Source: Cloeon dipterum (taxonomy: Eukaryota; Arthropoda; Insecta; Ephemeroptera; Baetidae). Taken from it: DNA of 64,000 nt. The stretch lies in assembly GCF_949628265.1 (NCBI RefSeq), contig NC_088789.1:23491883-23555882 (forward strand), read 5' to 3'. Below, piece by piece: positions 46,101-57,200 of the stretch. A program made the position numbers and the translations under genes. Positions within the stretch are counted from its first letter, which is position 1. Each line of letters opens with the position of its first letter. The notes below the pieces were generated by a model. That model was given only the letters and a program-made list of their open reading frames with translations. It was not told the DNA's origin and ran no database searches.

Positions 46101-47421
46101 GGACGCTCTGCCACCGACCGGTATTTCCAACGCGATGTACACAGACTACCTGGTCAGCGCTCTGTACGAAGTGGTCACCTCTGATGCCACTCTGGAAGCA
46201 ATTTCAACCTCAGTTCAGCAAGGACTGAAAAAACCAGTGGCCAACAAAGTCGAGGTTCTGCGATATATTGCAAATAAAACAGAAAACGTGCACGACACCG
46301 TGGAGAAAATCAGCACGGTGCTTCGCAAACCAAAACACCATCTTGACATCGGCAAGGCATTCAGGCGTTTATCAATTGGAGATCCTGAAATCGTCGACCT
46401 GGTCGTCTCCAAAGTTACAGACAAGGTGAACGACGTGAACACTGAAAAGGAGGCGACAAAAACGCTGCAATCCGCCATTGTCTCTGCGGTGCGCGAATCG
46501 AGTGAGAAGAAAATCAACGAAATTTTGGACGCAAATGACAACAGCAGCTTGAAGCACCTGATCATGCAAGCCGTCAGCCTCGCGGAAGCCCTTGGACTGG
46601 AGGATGCAGCCGACGAGCTGTTTTACCTTCTTCAGGATGAACGCATCGCGAACCTTTTGGCCAAGGACCGCACCGCCTTGGAAATTCTGCAGCGCCTCAC
46701 CTTAATGAAAAAACTGGCGGAATCACGTCCGGCGTACGCCCACGCAATGTCGGGCCTGGGCGGAACGGTGCCAAAGGAGGACACAAAATTACTCAAACAG
46801 CTGGTCCGCGAGAGCGAGGTCCTTCTGACGGCCGTGCAGGAAGAGGACGATTCCTACGAGGATGACGAAGACACGTACAGCACGTGTTCGTTCAACTCGG
46901 CCTTCGACGACGAGATCATCAGCCGCGTTCCTCGCCGAATCACGAGCTCCAAGGATATTCCTTACTCGCTGTTCCACGCATTTGTCGACTGCCAGAAGCC
47001 GATGAAGCTGTTCAATCGCATTCTCCTCGCAGCACAGCCGGAGCGGCGTTTCTCCTACGACCACTCGTGCGTCATCCTCAAGGACAAAAACCAGACCGTG
47101 ATTCCGAAGGAGAGCTCTCGAGACGTGCTCACCGGCCGAGCCAGCTACACGTTGATCGACGAGAACGGCGTTAAAAACTACGACGCCATGGACGTTTTCT
47201 CGGCGCTGAACATCGACAAGCCCATCGCCCTGCAGAAGTTTTCCATCTACACGGAGGGCCTCGCGTCGACGTGGGTGCACGCTGCTGAACTGCCGCCTGA
47301 AATCAACGACCTCCTCACTGACTCGTACACGCCCATATACGATTCAAATAATTTACCAAGCCACGATTCTACTTTAGAGGAGGTAAAATTCAGCAAGAAA
47401 AGCAGACATCAATTTAAGTAA
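43123..47421 (+). CDS. Large single-exon protein with CRITGKS-type and F-[VI]-P-G repeats (1432 aa), function unknown
   Basis: One uninterrupted frame begins at an ATG (43123) and ends at TAA. Residues 1-85 hold three related units: CRITGKSRGLPKPNYFP, CRITGKSHGLPPSHQFIP and CAVTGKSVGQPQHHFIPG. Residues about 200-460 are disordered and Pro/Lys/Glu-rich (KPVEKPVEEVKPEEKK). Residues about 505-825 hold some fourteen short units around F-[VI]-P-G-[QR]-[VI], such as KFVPGQIVQTTAGPTFIPGQ. Residues about 870-1230 are helical (QEISNRISGRLRLPEEAKIK). A highly acidic patch (EEDDSYEDDEDTY) precedes a folded-looking C-terminus. AATAAA follows within 50 bp. I do not recognise a characterised family. Its place just upstream of Unc-89 hints at a muscle role, but that is conjecture. 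A 4.3-kb intronless exon is unusual here. Confidence 0.85.
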   Translation: MSQYCRITGKSRGLPKPNYFPLLPPISAADAKKLCRITGKSHGLPPSHQFIPVPLSPRHKKSACAVTGKSVGQPQHHFIPGTPKAVPHEPIPGFRYVVPVLNNPPALLQELLSHETLPDSIVAQYVYTLEEKQCGIVLPATIEAAVRLGTVSDMLLQNTNERFTLKFEEGRQVTVKLVEMQPQPATASTPEDGHTPLLDGQGPDKKPPPPPVPVEKLKIPGLKPKKQQQVEPPPKPPAPQTTKTAEMAKGDDAPSVGDATKAKEELAPSVQPAVTVEKPGLDSPIEQKKVAENKMQAEETSSLGGMQEFIDSIRQEVSKLELLETESNKVSLAAQPAKKEKLPKEPVEKPVEKPVEEVKPEEKKEGEEAGKAAEEAPIEKKKKKPPPEETDITAEHNDAKLSTQEASTRKSAAGEIADEPRRVRRGSASRALDTSVLKSVWDVAKRDEKSEKNGLSIKYVLGKQPNLKDILVLQKKMEAGPVIELVWDGELLQGKNIEISEGKFCFVPGKMVHGQFMAGQTVEGIFVPGLTIKTPSKISLIPGCVMKEEGFVAGINKELKFIPGQIFKDGEKELFVPDEQVVTDNGVKYIHREEVPAGAVPIQLPPAPKKQEAHKENGTAVNGKKERALKDKKLKKVKGLLKDRNVVYGHMLQMEKGVQFYPEGHELPTAGVLRTIPGQLVKCPEEEEPRFVPGMMMEGKFVAGQMVCTAEGTKFVPGQLVRNKEGAKFVPGQTLEDGQFVPGQVVDGKFVPGQIVQTTAGPTFIPGQVISTPEEGARFVPGRVVETLDGPHFVPGRVIEDQNGSVAFVPGRVVETIEGPRFVAPDLESTPDGTPKYAMQSFEVSPEELQLIEQRGTTNMESAGIIDQQMLEQLAKAGITLSQKSLPDVFVTPRNLQEISNRISGRLRLPEEAKIKISLVLEKVAELGHNIQHGKAKDEAHEKLNLSKCESIAQNHAFEIIESAVTAAVLTASKDYSVNPGEATVQEMNSVLEDALPPTGISNAMYTDYLVSALYEVVTSDATLEAISTSVQQGLKKPVANKVEVLRYIANKTENVHDTVEKISTVLRKPKHHLDIGKAFRRLSIGDPEIVDLVVSKVTDKVNDVNTEKEATKTLQSAIVSAVRESSEKKINEILDANDNSSLKHLIMQAVSLAEALGLEDAADELFYLLQDERIANLLAKDRTALEILQRLTLMKKLAESRPAYAHAMSGLGGTVPKEDTKLLKQLVRESEVLLTAVQEEDDSYEDDEDTYSTCSFNSAFDDEIISRVPRRITSSKDIPYSLFHAFVDCQKPMKLFNRILLAAQPERRFSYDHSCVILKDKNQTVIPKESSRDVLTGRASYTLIDENGVKNYDAMDVFSALNIDKPIALQKFSIYTEGLASTWVHAAELPPEINDLLTDSYTPIYDSNNLPSHDSTLEEVKFSKKSRHQFK
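44637..45600 (+). repeat. F-[VI]-P-G coding repeats
   Basis: About fourteen copies of a hydrophobic [F/I]-[V/I]-P-G core recur at mostly 11-19-residue spacing within the large ORF. Units from 45180 to 45570 are the most regular, with x-F-V-P-G-[QR]-[VI]-V-x-x-x. DNA-level similarity between neighbouring units is visible (TTCGTACCTGG, TTCGTCCCTGG). Confidence 0.8.
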
Positions 47422-48229
47422 CACGTTAAATATTACACAGCAAGGAATGTTTAAAAATAAAAATTTGATTGCTTATATTTAATTTTAAAATAAAAAGTTT
47501 CACACCAGGGACATCTTTCTGTACTAATAAGAGCTCAGTCTTTAACTCAGCACACTGACAAAAAGCATATCATAGATGTAAAAACACATTAACACGGCTT
47601 TGTAACCAAATAAAAACTGCTGTAAAAAATTTATAAATTGCATGAAGGGACCTATCAACTCGGTGATGAACACTAAAACAAGCGAACATCACAAAACTTC
47701 CCTGCGTCGAAGTGAGATGTAATTTTTTTCGCAAATGGACAACTTCACTCATGGTGCTTACAGTGCTGCTGATTGCAGGCCAGATCGGAACAAACGCTCC
47801 ACATCTTGAATACGCAGCCTGCGAACCAATGCTAAGTGATCGTTCGAGACTGACTCGTGTTTAGTGTTTACAAATATAGGTTTATAAGGAAAAAACAAAC
47901 AATTGTGATCAATTTTATCTTTGCTTGAACTTGCACCAGCCCCGACAAAAACACGCCTAAAATGGAACCACCGTCTCTGTCTAGTCCTACTCGAGGTAGC
48001 GTGAATGAGTGCTTTTTGCTTGCATGCCAATAGATTAGAAGCTGCTTTCGCCGAATTAAATATACACACAATTTGCACAGCAACGAAAATAGAAGTCAAA
48101 TTACGAGGACCACTTCAAGAAGTGATATTTTGGTTGTGCTTTGTTTTCCTAGTTTTTTTTTTGTATTATTTATTTTTCAAACCGACTTGCCAGTTGGTGA
48201 ACTTGCCTAATTATCTGTTTGTACGACAG
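47422..48229. other. Gap between the repeat gene and the first recognised Unc-89 exon
   Basis: The left part is the 3' UTR of the repeat gene. The right part should hold the Unc-89 start, because the SH3 exon at 48230 opens with a splice acceptor. An ATG at 47961 begins MEPPSLSSPTRG and is followed by a donor-like GTAGCG, but its phase does not match the SH3 exon, so I did not join it. Confidence 0.35.
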
Positions 48230-51200
48230 GCGTCCTCGTGCGAGTCTGTCGACTGGTACGTGGCAATTTGTGACTACGAGGCCGAGGATGAGAACGGACT
48301 CAGTCTCAAGGCTGGAGATATTGTCGAGATCCTCGACTATAATGACTACGACCCTAACGCAAAGTAAGTGAACATCTCTCTCTATTTTTCTTGGCTTTGT
48401 TGCCCAGAACATGTGTTTTTCGCCGTGATTGCATCTCCGCTGTGAAAACGCATGTGATGTGAATTGATGAGCAGCTCGGGGCAGCGGCGCATACAGAAAT
48501 AGTTGGGCACTTTACTGATGTTTGGAAACGCCGGTTGTGAAAATTTTGCCGCAGAAAAGTTGATCTTGGGAGTGAGATACATTTAAAATTAGAACTGTTT
48601 AGCACGATGATATACTCAAATTTAATCTCGAAATGGAGTGTCTATTTCCTCCAGCAGATGATGAGTGTCAAGTTAAAATAACTTTACAGCCAGAAAATTA
48701 AACATTTTAGTTGGAAATATGAAATTGTGGCACCTTGCAACTGGCATAAATTATTTTAAAAATAAAATAATTGAGTAAGAGCAAGTAAGTATTTAGAAAA
48801 TGTAATTAAAAAAGGGACTTAATTTGATTCTCCTAAATTTTTATCTTTTTTAAAAAAACAATTTTTAATTTAATTTAATTTTGAAACTCCGAACATTTGC
48901 CTTTTACTTAGCTTGGCATTTTAAGTATTTAAGTTAGATGGTGACTATAAAAATGTGATGTGATATGTTATTATGATTGGAAATTAAAAATATTAATTAC
49001 ATTTTCTAAACTGTTAAGATTGAAAATGATTTATATGCTGATCAAAGAATTCAACTATTGTTTCAAATACAAATTTTAGAGACAAATTTGTTAAATAGAC
49101 ACTCCCTTCACCCCCTTTTAAACTGTTTGATGCAGACCGAAAAATGCCCAAGGTCTAGCTAACCGATCATGTCAGCACAATAGTTGACATACTCGCCTGC
49201 TGACTAACCCTTGTCCCGAGGCCGACGAGACGGAGATTGTCCCCTCGCTATAGGGAAGCAGGTGTCATGCCCTCGGGTGCGTGCAGAAAAATGCAAAAGC
49301 GTGGTCGCGATGTATTTTGGTCAGCGCCGTAAATTTCAAATGCGCCGCGGAATGCGGCGACTGCCTGAGAATAGCTCGACATGGGGAGCGATGATCAGAA
49401 GACGATCGAACCGCGCGACCTAATGATTTCACCACTTTTCTCGCCGCTTTCCTCCCGCCCGAGCATAATAGACATTGCCAGCTCTAACAACTAACCGATC
49501 ATGGCGCAACCAATCTGCATTAGCGGTAAACAAATAACGAAGACCGACCGCGACATTGCAAATCAAGTTGATTAATGAGCAAATCCGAGTTGGACACGCT
49601 CTGTTTGTTCCGTGACTAAATGGGCTCGATGAACGACTTAATTAGAACATGTGAAACAGCTTGTTTGAGCAATTACAAGTGTGCATCTGATTAGGCGTTT
49701 AGTACTACGAGTGTTTAATTAATTTTCAATATTTTTGCATTTGACAGAGTGATAAATTGTTTTCAGCGATGATTCAACTCTAAAACGACTATTTATGATA
49801 TAAATTGTAGATTTGGGAGGTTTACTCGGTATTTTCGACCATGGGAATGTCAGATTTTCCCCCTAGATGATTTTTTGAGCACTTAGATCAAACATTTTTT
49901 TGTGGTAAATATCAGTAAATATGCCCTGAAATATGATTTTTCAGATTCTCGAACCTCTCAAATGACAATAAAATTAAATCCAGGATTAAAAACTTTGATT
50001 TTAAAAGTACAATTTTTTAGAGTAAATAAATGACAGCTTGACTTTGAAGGAAATCCCATTTTATCGGTTAAGCTCGTTTTAGCCAACTTTGAGATGCCAA
50101 AATAAAAATTTCAATAAGACATGTATGAATCCGTTTAGGTCCTGCAGAGGAAAAAATTATCTTGTGTTCAAAAAGTGAAGAGTAAAATATTTAGAAACCC
50201 TGCTGGTGTCATCAAGTTTTGTTCAATTTATTTAAAGTTACGATGAATACCGTAGGAAGTATGAAGCACAAAATGAACTTTGAACGTAATATTTAAAGTA
50301 AATAAATTTTTATAAATTAGCTGATGTCACCACATCAAATATAAAAAACACTTTAGATTTTTCTGTAGGTAATAAACATTTAAATTAGTAAATCAATTTA
50401 AACTAAAAGGAAATTAACTTTATGTTATTTTATTTTTATTTTTTGTACTATTTCTTTAAAGGTAATTTTAACTAGCAAACTAACGGTTTTGCAACTTCTT
50501 TGATAGCTTTTCGAAACAGAAAATGAAAGAAAATCGCCTGTAGAAAATTTTATGAACTTAGAAATTAGCGTTAATGGCTCTACAAACGTGTTATTTTATT
50601 TTTTCCTCTCAAGTTTTACCCAGTAATTTCCATGCAGAGTTAACGTTAGATTATATTTCCTTTTTCGTCAGTACAGTTCCTATTATTTTTTATACCTTTA
50701 TATAATGATGAGAGTAAAGAGGTTGGTGTGTGTTTAATTTATTTAAATATTCTATCTAAAGAACACCACAACATTGAAGCCAATTCACTTGGCGAGTTTA
50801 AAATTAGGCAGGACATTTTTGCATTCAACATGGGGAGGGTAACAGTGGTTTCACGCTGCTTGACTCACTCCACTGCAAAGAATACCCTCCTCCCATTGCT
50901 TTCAAAGATGACTTAACCAAATAAATAACCTAATATAAAGGGTAAAGTTATAAAAAATGCGATTTTGCTTGAAGGAAGTCTATCCTGGGCGAGGAGGGTC
51001 TGGAGTCGTCCGGTTTGCTGGACACGTCGGCGGCGCGCCACAAGATGGCCATTCGGCCCAAGAGGAAACACTCGAAGCAGAAGGGCGATTCCTCGGCGGT
51101 GGCCAGCTCTTCGTCCGGCTCGGAAATCAGGTGAGCGTAATAAAGCAGCGAGGAGCAGAGCGAGTGCATAACATAGGCTCGGCGGTTTGATGTGTGATTC

Positions 51201-54200
51201 ATGTCGTCAGCGGGGTCTTTGATTCCCGGCCCGAATTAGCTCGAGGGGACAGTGATTGAGGCATGCATCAGTCACTCATTTCATTAGCCCCTCCACCAAT
51301 CACACACACAATTACACATTGCACGAGCGATTGGGCACGATTTTCGGTAAGCCAGTCAGTCTCAGCTCGGCAGTGATTTGTGCGAATTGGCCCCATGCTT
51401 AAGTGAATGTGCCTGCTGAAGGATAGTGGTGGCTCCTGATTTGGTAAAAAATGTGGATCACAAACAGGTGAGAGAGTGAGGCTGGAGCCTGCATATTTAA
51501 TAAGCGTTTGAAAGAAAAATATCTCTGGTTTAGTGAGAAAATTCCGGATTTAAAGGAAAAATATCAACACTTCCTCGTTCGGGATTTTTAATCGATTGGG
51601 ATTTTTATTCGGCGATTGGTCCTTACATGTTCAGAGCCACCAAAAGTTTTAGCACTACCGTTCTATTTCAATTCTTGGGTACTTCCCCTGCGATTTAAGA
51701 TACAATTCTGCCATAAAATGATTTTAATTGACGTTCTGAAATCCAAAATCAGCTCAGCTAATTGCAGCAGAAACGTTTTTTTGTCTTGACACAAAATTAG
51801 ACTTTTCCCCAATATTTTTCACTCTCCGGGTTTTACAAAATCGATGCTTTTACCAGCTGTGATTTATGAGTGGTTTGAAAGCCACTAAACTAGAACAAAG
51901 GAAGGGAAACGGCTGCCCAGCCTTCAATCGAACTGGTCAGAGCACTTTAAAAATTATCCCTTTCGGCGATAAAAACCGCGCACAAAGCTTTGAAACGGTC
52001 GTTTAACTAAGGAAGGTTATTATAAGTCGCAAGAAGCGTAGGTGACAAATGACCTGGCACACTCCCAGCACTTACTTAGCCATGTGAAATATCGCGCTGC
52101 CGCAGAGGCGTTCAAAATTCCCGTTCCGCACCTTAATTGTTGCCATTTTTCCCCACAATTGCGGGCCGCGTGGCGATTTATCACTGCTCGCAATTACCCA
52201 TTTAAAAACGCAATCGGATCAAAAGTAGTGCGATTTGAGCAACTACTTATAAAACTGGCACTCGGCCGCCTGTCATTTCGACACAAGCAGGAATTTGTAG
52301 CACACACACGGCCGTGCCTGAACTATGTGTGTGCATGTATGAATTCAAATGAACGGGCCGCCGTTGAGCGACATCAAAGTGGCGCATGTACAGTACTCGA
52401 CGGTCCAGTGCACCTAACACAAAAATTATCCCGTCCATTAGAGCAATTTTCATCCGTTTAACTGCAAATAACTCTCCACGCACGTTTACGAAAGTTTGTG
52501 TTTATTGGAACCATTATGAAGACAAAATTCCACTTAGTTCCATGCCAAAACTATCTTTTTCCGGTCTATTAAAGTTTTCAAACATCCAATTTATTAAAAC
52601 CACATGTGCATGCGTCTGGTACTTTAGTTATGCAGTGCATTTAATTTTTAGTTTGCGGGTAAAATTTAGAACGGGTTAAATTAGGTTTAAAAATGGTGAC
52701 TGTTTTTAAAATATAAACACCAAACATAATTTTATTCGAATTATATAATACGGCTCTTCAAAAATATTAGGAAAACACGGAATTAAGATATCTGCACTCT
52801 AGCAAGAATTAAAATTTTCATTCATTACTCACACAAAAATTTAATTTTCGATTCAAAATCTATTTCACGCAAACTCGTTATTCAAAAGCTTCGTAGCTTT
52901 GATTGGCTTGGATATTAGCAGCTGCTTAATCATAAATTCTAAGAGTTCTATTCTTTCGGAGCCTCATTCCCGCATTGTTTATCACGACTCCAAAAATAAT
53001 CTGTACATCAGAGCCCGCATATAAATATAAATTCTCATTCATTAATTACATCGGTGTCGCCGGCGTCGTGAGCTATTTACTTGACGCAAAGGCTTTTAAA
53101 GATATATCGCTTTTTTAAGAAGCTGCAAGCACGCACGCTCCGCCGTCTGGCCCCTGCAAAGTTCACATGTAGGCAGTCCGCTCGGCACGCGGACGAAAAT
53201 CAAAGACCCCAGCAATTACTGAAATTGTGTGTTTGCAACGTTGCAGAGCGCTCTTCCCTGTTTTTTCGGTTCCAGTTGGGCTAGAGTGAAATACGGCCGT
53301 GAGTGACACGCACTTGTCAGCACTCTGGCCGAGGAATAAAAAGAGAGTCATCATTTGCAATGATTATTTTGCTGTCTCGTTTTGAAGAGGCGGCGTCCGC
53401 TAAAATTAGCACAATGCGTGACGCGAATGCCTTATTTTTTGGCGCAGACAAAGTATGGCAGCAGTCAAAGTCAAAGATGAAAACCGCGAGATAAAAAGTA
53501 ATTGCTGCCTAATTGAGCGTGGCCACCGAGGGAAAATTAAAATTCGGTTCTTTCTTTCGGGGACTCGGCTTAATTCAGCTGAGTTGAGACAAACACGTTG
53601 AGTGCGGTGTGTTGAATTCAAGGTCGAGTTTCTACGCTTTGTTTCAAAGCCACAGTCACGGAGAGTATTGCACTTAAAAGCTGATACGTTTTAGCATCGC
53701 CCGTTAATCCTCTACTGTGTAGCAACCAAAAGTGTGTTTGTGCTTCGTGCCAGTCGTTCTCTTTCTTTCTTTCCGTCTTTCCTCCTCATTAAATTTTGAA
53801 TTGGTGACATATCTGAGCTGTTGAGAAACGTATTTTTAAAGTGGAGGACGTGACTGACAGTAAAAAATCGGTAGCACAGAACACATGTTCACTGGTCCAA
53901 AACGAAAAATTGCTCATAAATTTTCTATTTGTACGTTTAATCACAATTTCAAATCTGCTTAAAATTAAAAAAACAATCCTGCCAGTCGTCAACATTTTTT
54001 AATAATTAAACCGTGAAAATAATAATCAGAATGAGCTTCGATTCTTTTCCTTCCAGTTTTGGCTGAATATTTGAATTTTAAATTTTTACTAGGAAATAGG
54101 GCTTCAGAAACAAGTCAGTAACATAAATTAATACTCTTATGTAGTAATGAGGTACTTAATTTCAACAATGAAAAATTTCTTCAATGACTTCTTCGATATA

Positions 54201-57200
54201 GAACAATCCGAAAACTTTCAAATAAATTAAATCATGCAAAAATTACGACAATTAAAAATTCTATATTTCCTTCTCGATTCAAAAAATCAATTTTTGATCG
54301 TTTTCCTTTTCCAGATGGTTGGCCAAGCGGCGGATAGTCGGGGGTGTCGGCTTCGTGCCTCACAGCATATTGAAGCGAGGCGATGGCGAGCCCGAAGGCG
54401 AGTGCGACGACCCGCTGGCCATGCGGAAGTGAGTTGTTTTGAGGACGACTTTTGTTTTCGAATAATCTATTTCCGTTTTCAACCAACAGTGCCATTATCA
54501 AGGAGCTAATAGATACGGAAATTGAGCTGGGCCGTGATCTCAACTTTGTGGTGGAAAAATACATCAAGCCCGTCGACTTGGGCACCGGAGTGCCACAGAT
54601 CGTCAAAGAGAACCGCGATGTGATCTTCTCAAACTACAAGAAAATTGCGGAATTCCACAACACGTGAGTTTGGAAGACTTAAATTCAGGACTTGAACTAA
54701 TTATTTCGGTTTTAATTCTTTCTCAGTGTATTTCTGGAAGGCATTAAGTACTACGCAAACGAACCAAAGATGATCGGAAAAGCAATTTGCAGACTGGTGA
54801 GCACGGATTTTTTTTTGCAACCTCAGGAGAACTAAATTTATTTTCCGTTTTGTTCTGCTCAGGAACGCGATTTCGACTTGCACGTGGATTACTGCCGCGA
54901 CGAGCCGGTGGCAGAGGAGTTCATAGAGGAAAACGATGAGGCGTCAGAATATTTTGCCGTGAGTAGAGGTTTGCCAGATTGTCCCACGCTGCCAGCGCCA
55001 ATTATTGCGAAAATGAAATTCGGCGGCGCTGGCGGCGGGCCGTAGCTGTCAAGAGTTCCGCCGAGGGGCGCACGGATTTCGCACTTTTCGCGATTTATAT
55101 GCCGCATAACTCTGCCCGCGGCGGGCATCGTGGCGAATGCAGCGAAAAACACTGGAGGCCGAAAATAGCGTCGCGCCGTGTATTTTTGTGAATCACCAAC
55201 TTGTTCATAATCGCGAAATAGAAAGCCGCTGAGTCAACGAATACCTGCGTTAATGGAGAACAACACCCTTTCGCATGAGCGTGACTCAAGCTCTAAATGA
55301 AAGTTCTAGACAGTTTGGCCTGTTTATTTTGAAAGGAGTCATGCTGTTGATACTCGTGTTGCTTTGGAGAATGATGGACACACACGCGTGCCCCGTCTCT
55401 GGATGGCTTTTAAAAGACTATAAAATGACATTAACTACAAAAATATCCTGGTCTCGTTATATAAATAAATTGTACTGGGGCTTTCATAATTTTTGGCTAA
55501 GCGTGGAAAATTTCAATTTTTCTTTTGATCCGGCGTCTGGCTTTCGTGTCTGCTCGGCCGAAAATCTTCTAGGATTTCCGTCTGAGCGGCGGTGCGGTGC
55601 GGTGCGGTGCCTCTCCTTCTCTTTCACGCACTAACTCGCGAGTGAAAGAGAGTCGGCAGGCAGATAGTACGCGCACGAGAGAGCGAAGTTTCGAAAATAG
55701 ATTTCGTTGCTAATACGGGCGAGGGGTCGCGCTAACCGAAGGACCACATTTATACGCTCTAAACTTCTTCGCATCCGCTGCACCTCCAGAGTCTTTCTTT
55801 CCTCTGTCCCGTCTCGGCGCGAAGTGAGAGAACCGTGATAAGAATCATGTGCGCCGCGCTCCTCCACCCCCGCTGCTAGGTCGGCCCCTGAAGTGATAGC
55901 CAGCCAGTGAGTACGAATGATAATCCGCCGCCCCGTGTGAATTGCAACACATGAGACGAGTTAATTTTTTGCTCCTTCGCTCCGGCGACGTTATTTACCC
56001 ACACAGACATCGCCGTCGCCGCTCCGCGGGAGAGACATTCGATGCGTTTCTCTTATTTTTTTTATTTTTATTTTACTCTCCTGTCTCGCGGTGCTTTAGG
56101 GTACTTGTTCTCAGATGCGGCATGTAAAAATAGAAATTTCCCCCCAGGGGTGACTTCCAACTTCCAGTTCTCAGTCAGAGGCAGACAGTTGCCTTTCAGA
56201 TGGTTTTGTGAGACTGGAGTGACAACATGTACTGCCTTAGCGAGCAGTTAGGGTGAGAAAATCTTTTTCAAATGTTTGACAGTTATTTGGAAGCAAATTT
56301 TCTCCAGGATATTTGGCATTGTAAACAAGCACTTGCATGCTTCATGTCGTGCAATACGAATTTATTTACTAATCTAACGCAAGCAATTTGAGACAAAGCT
56401 TGAATTTGACGGCTTGTAGGGATTCCCAATTTCTATTTTTGGGACATGCGAGTAATTTCCTGATTGACGAAAGCAAAAATTAACAAGATTTAATTAAATT
56501 CTCATAAAAGATCCTCGAAATTGGAGGAAAATTTGAAATGTTCTAACTATTGACTCTTCAGATAAATTTGAAATAATTTTCTCAACATTAAATCGGTTAA
56601 ATATTTTTCTTTGACCATTTTTGTTCGTTTATTCACAGTAAATTGAAGCAAAAAGCCGAGCTTCAAAGTAATAACCAAAATCTGCGGGTAGCCAGAGCAC
56701 ATTAAATTTATAATGAACTGATTTCTGATAATGAAATACACACGGAATGCTTGCCAAAAGCAGCCAGTGTCGCGGATGCCAAAGTGGAGCGGCTTACATA
56801 ACTGCTCGAAAGCCGCTTGTTTTCAGCACGGTTATGTAAAGGAGACAAGCCGCCGTCTCATCCCTCTCGACTGCAACAGTTTGCAATTTCAACACAGCGG
56901 CTCTGTGTTTATTACAGCTTTCAAACTTGCAGCACACTGAAGAAAAGCAAACGCAAACTATACGAAGGAGCAAGTTTCAAATATGTTTTGAAATTCTGTT
57001 ACTAGGAGCTCGGCACTCAGTTAGGGGACGACAAAACCATCGATGAGCACCTGAGACTACCGATCCAACGCATTCACGATTACCAGCTCTTGCTAAAGGT
57101 AAGAAATCACCAAATTTTACTAATTTAACCCAGACCACCAAGGGCGTGATATTTTAATGCCAGAGCGTTTTAAATTTAATTTGAAGAGAAGCACGTTCGC

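Noticed and set aside
47961-47996. ATG exon MEPPSLSSPTRG as the Unc-89 first exon
   Set aside because: The donor leaves phase 1 whereas the SH3 exon at 48230 needs phase 0, so they cannot be joined directly.
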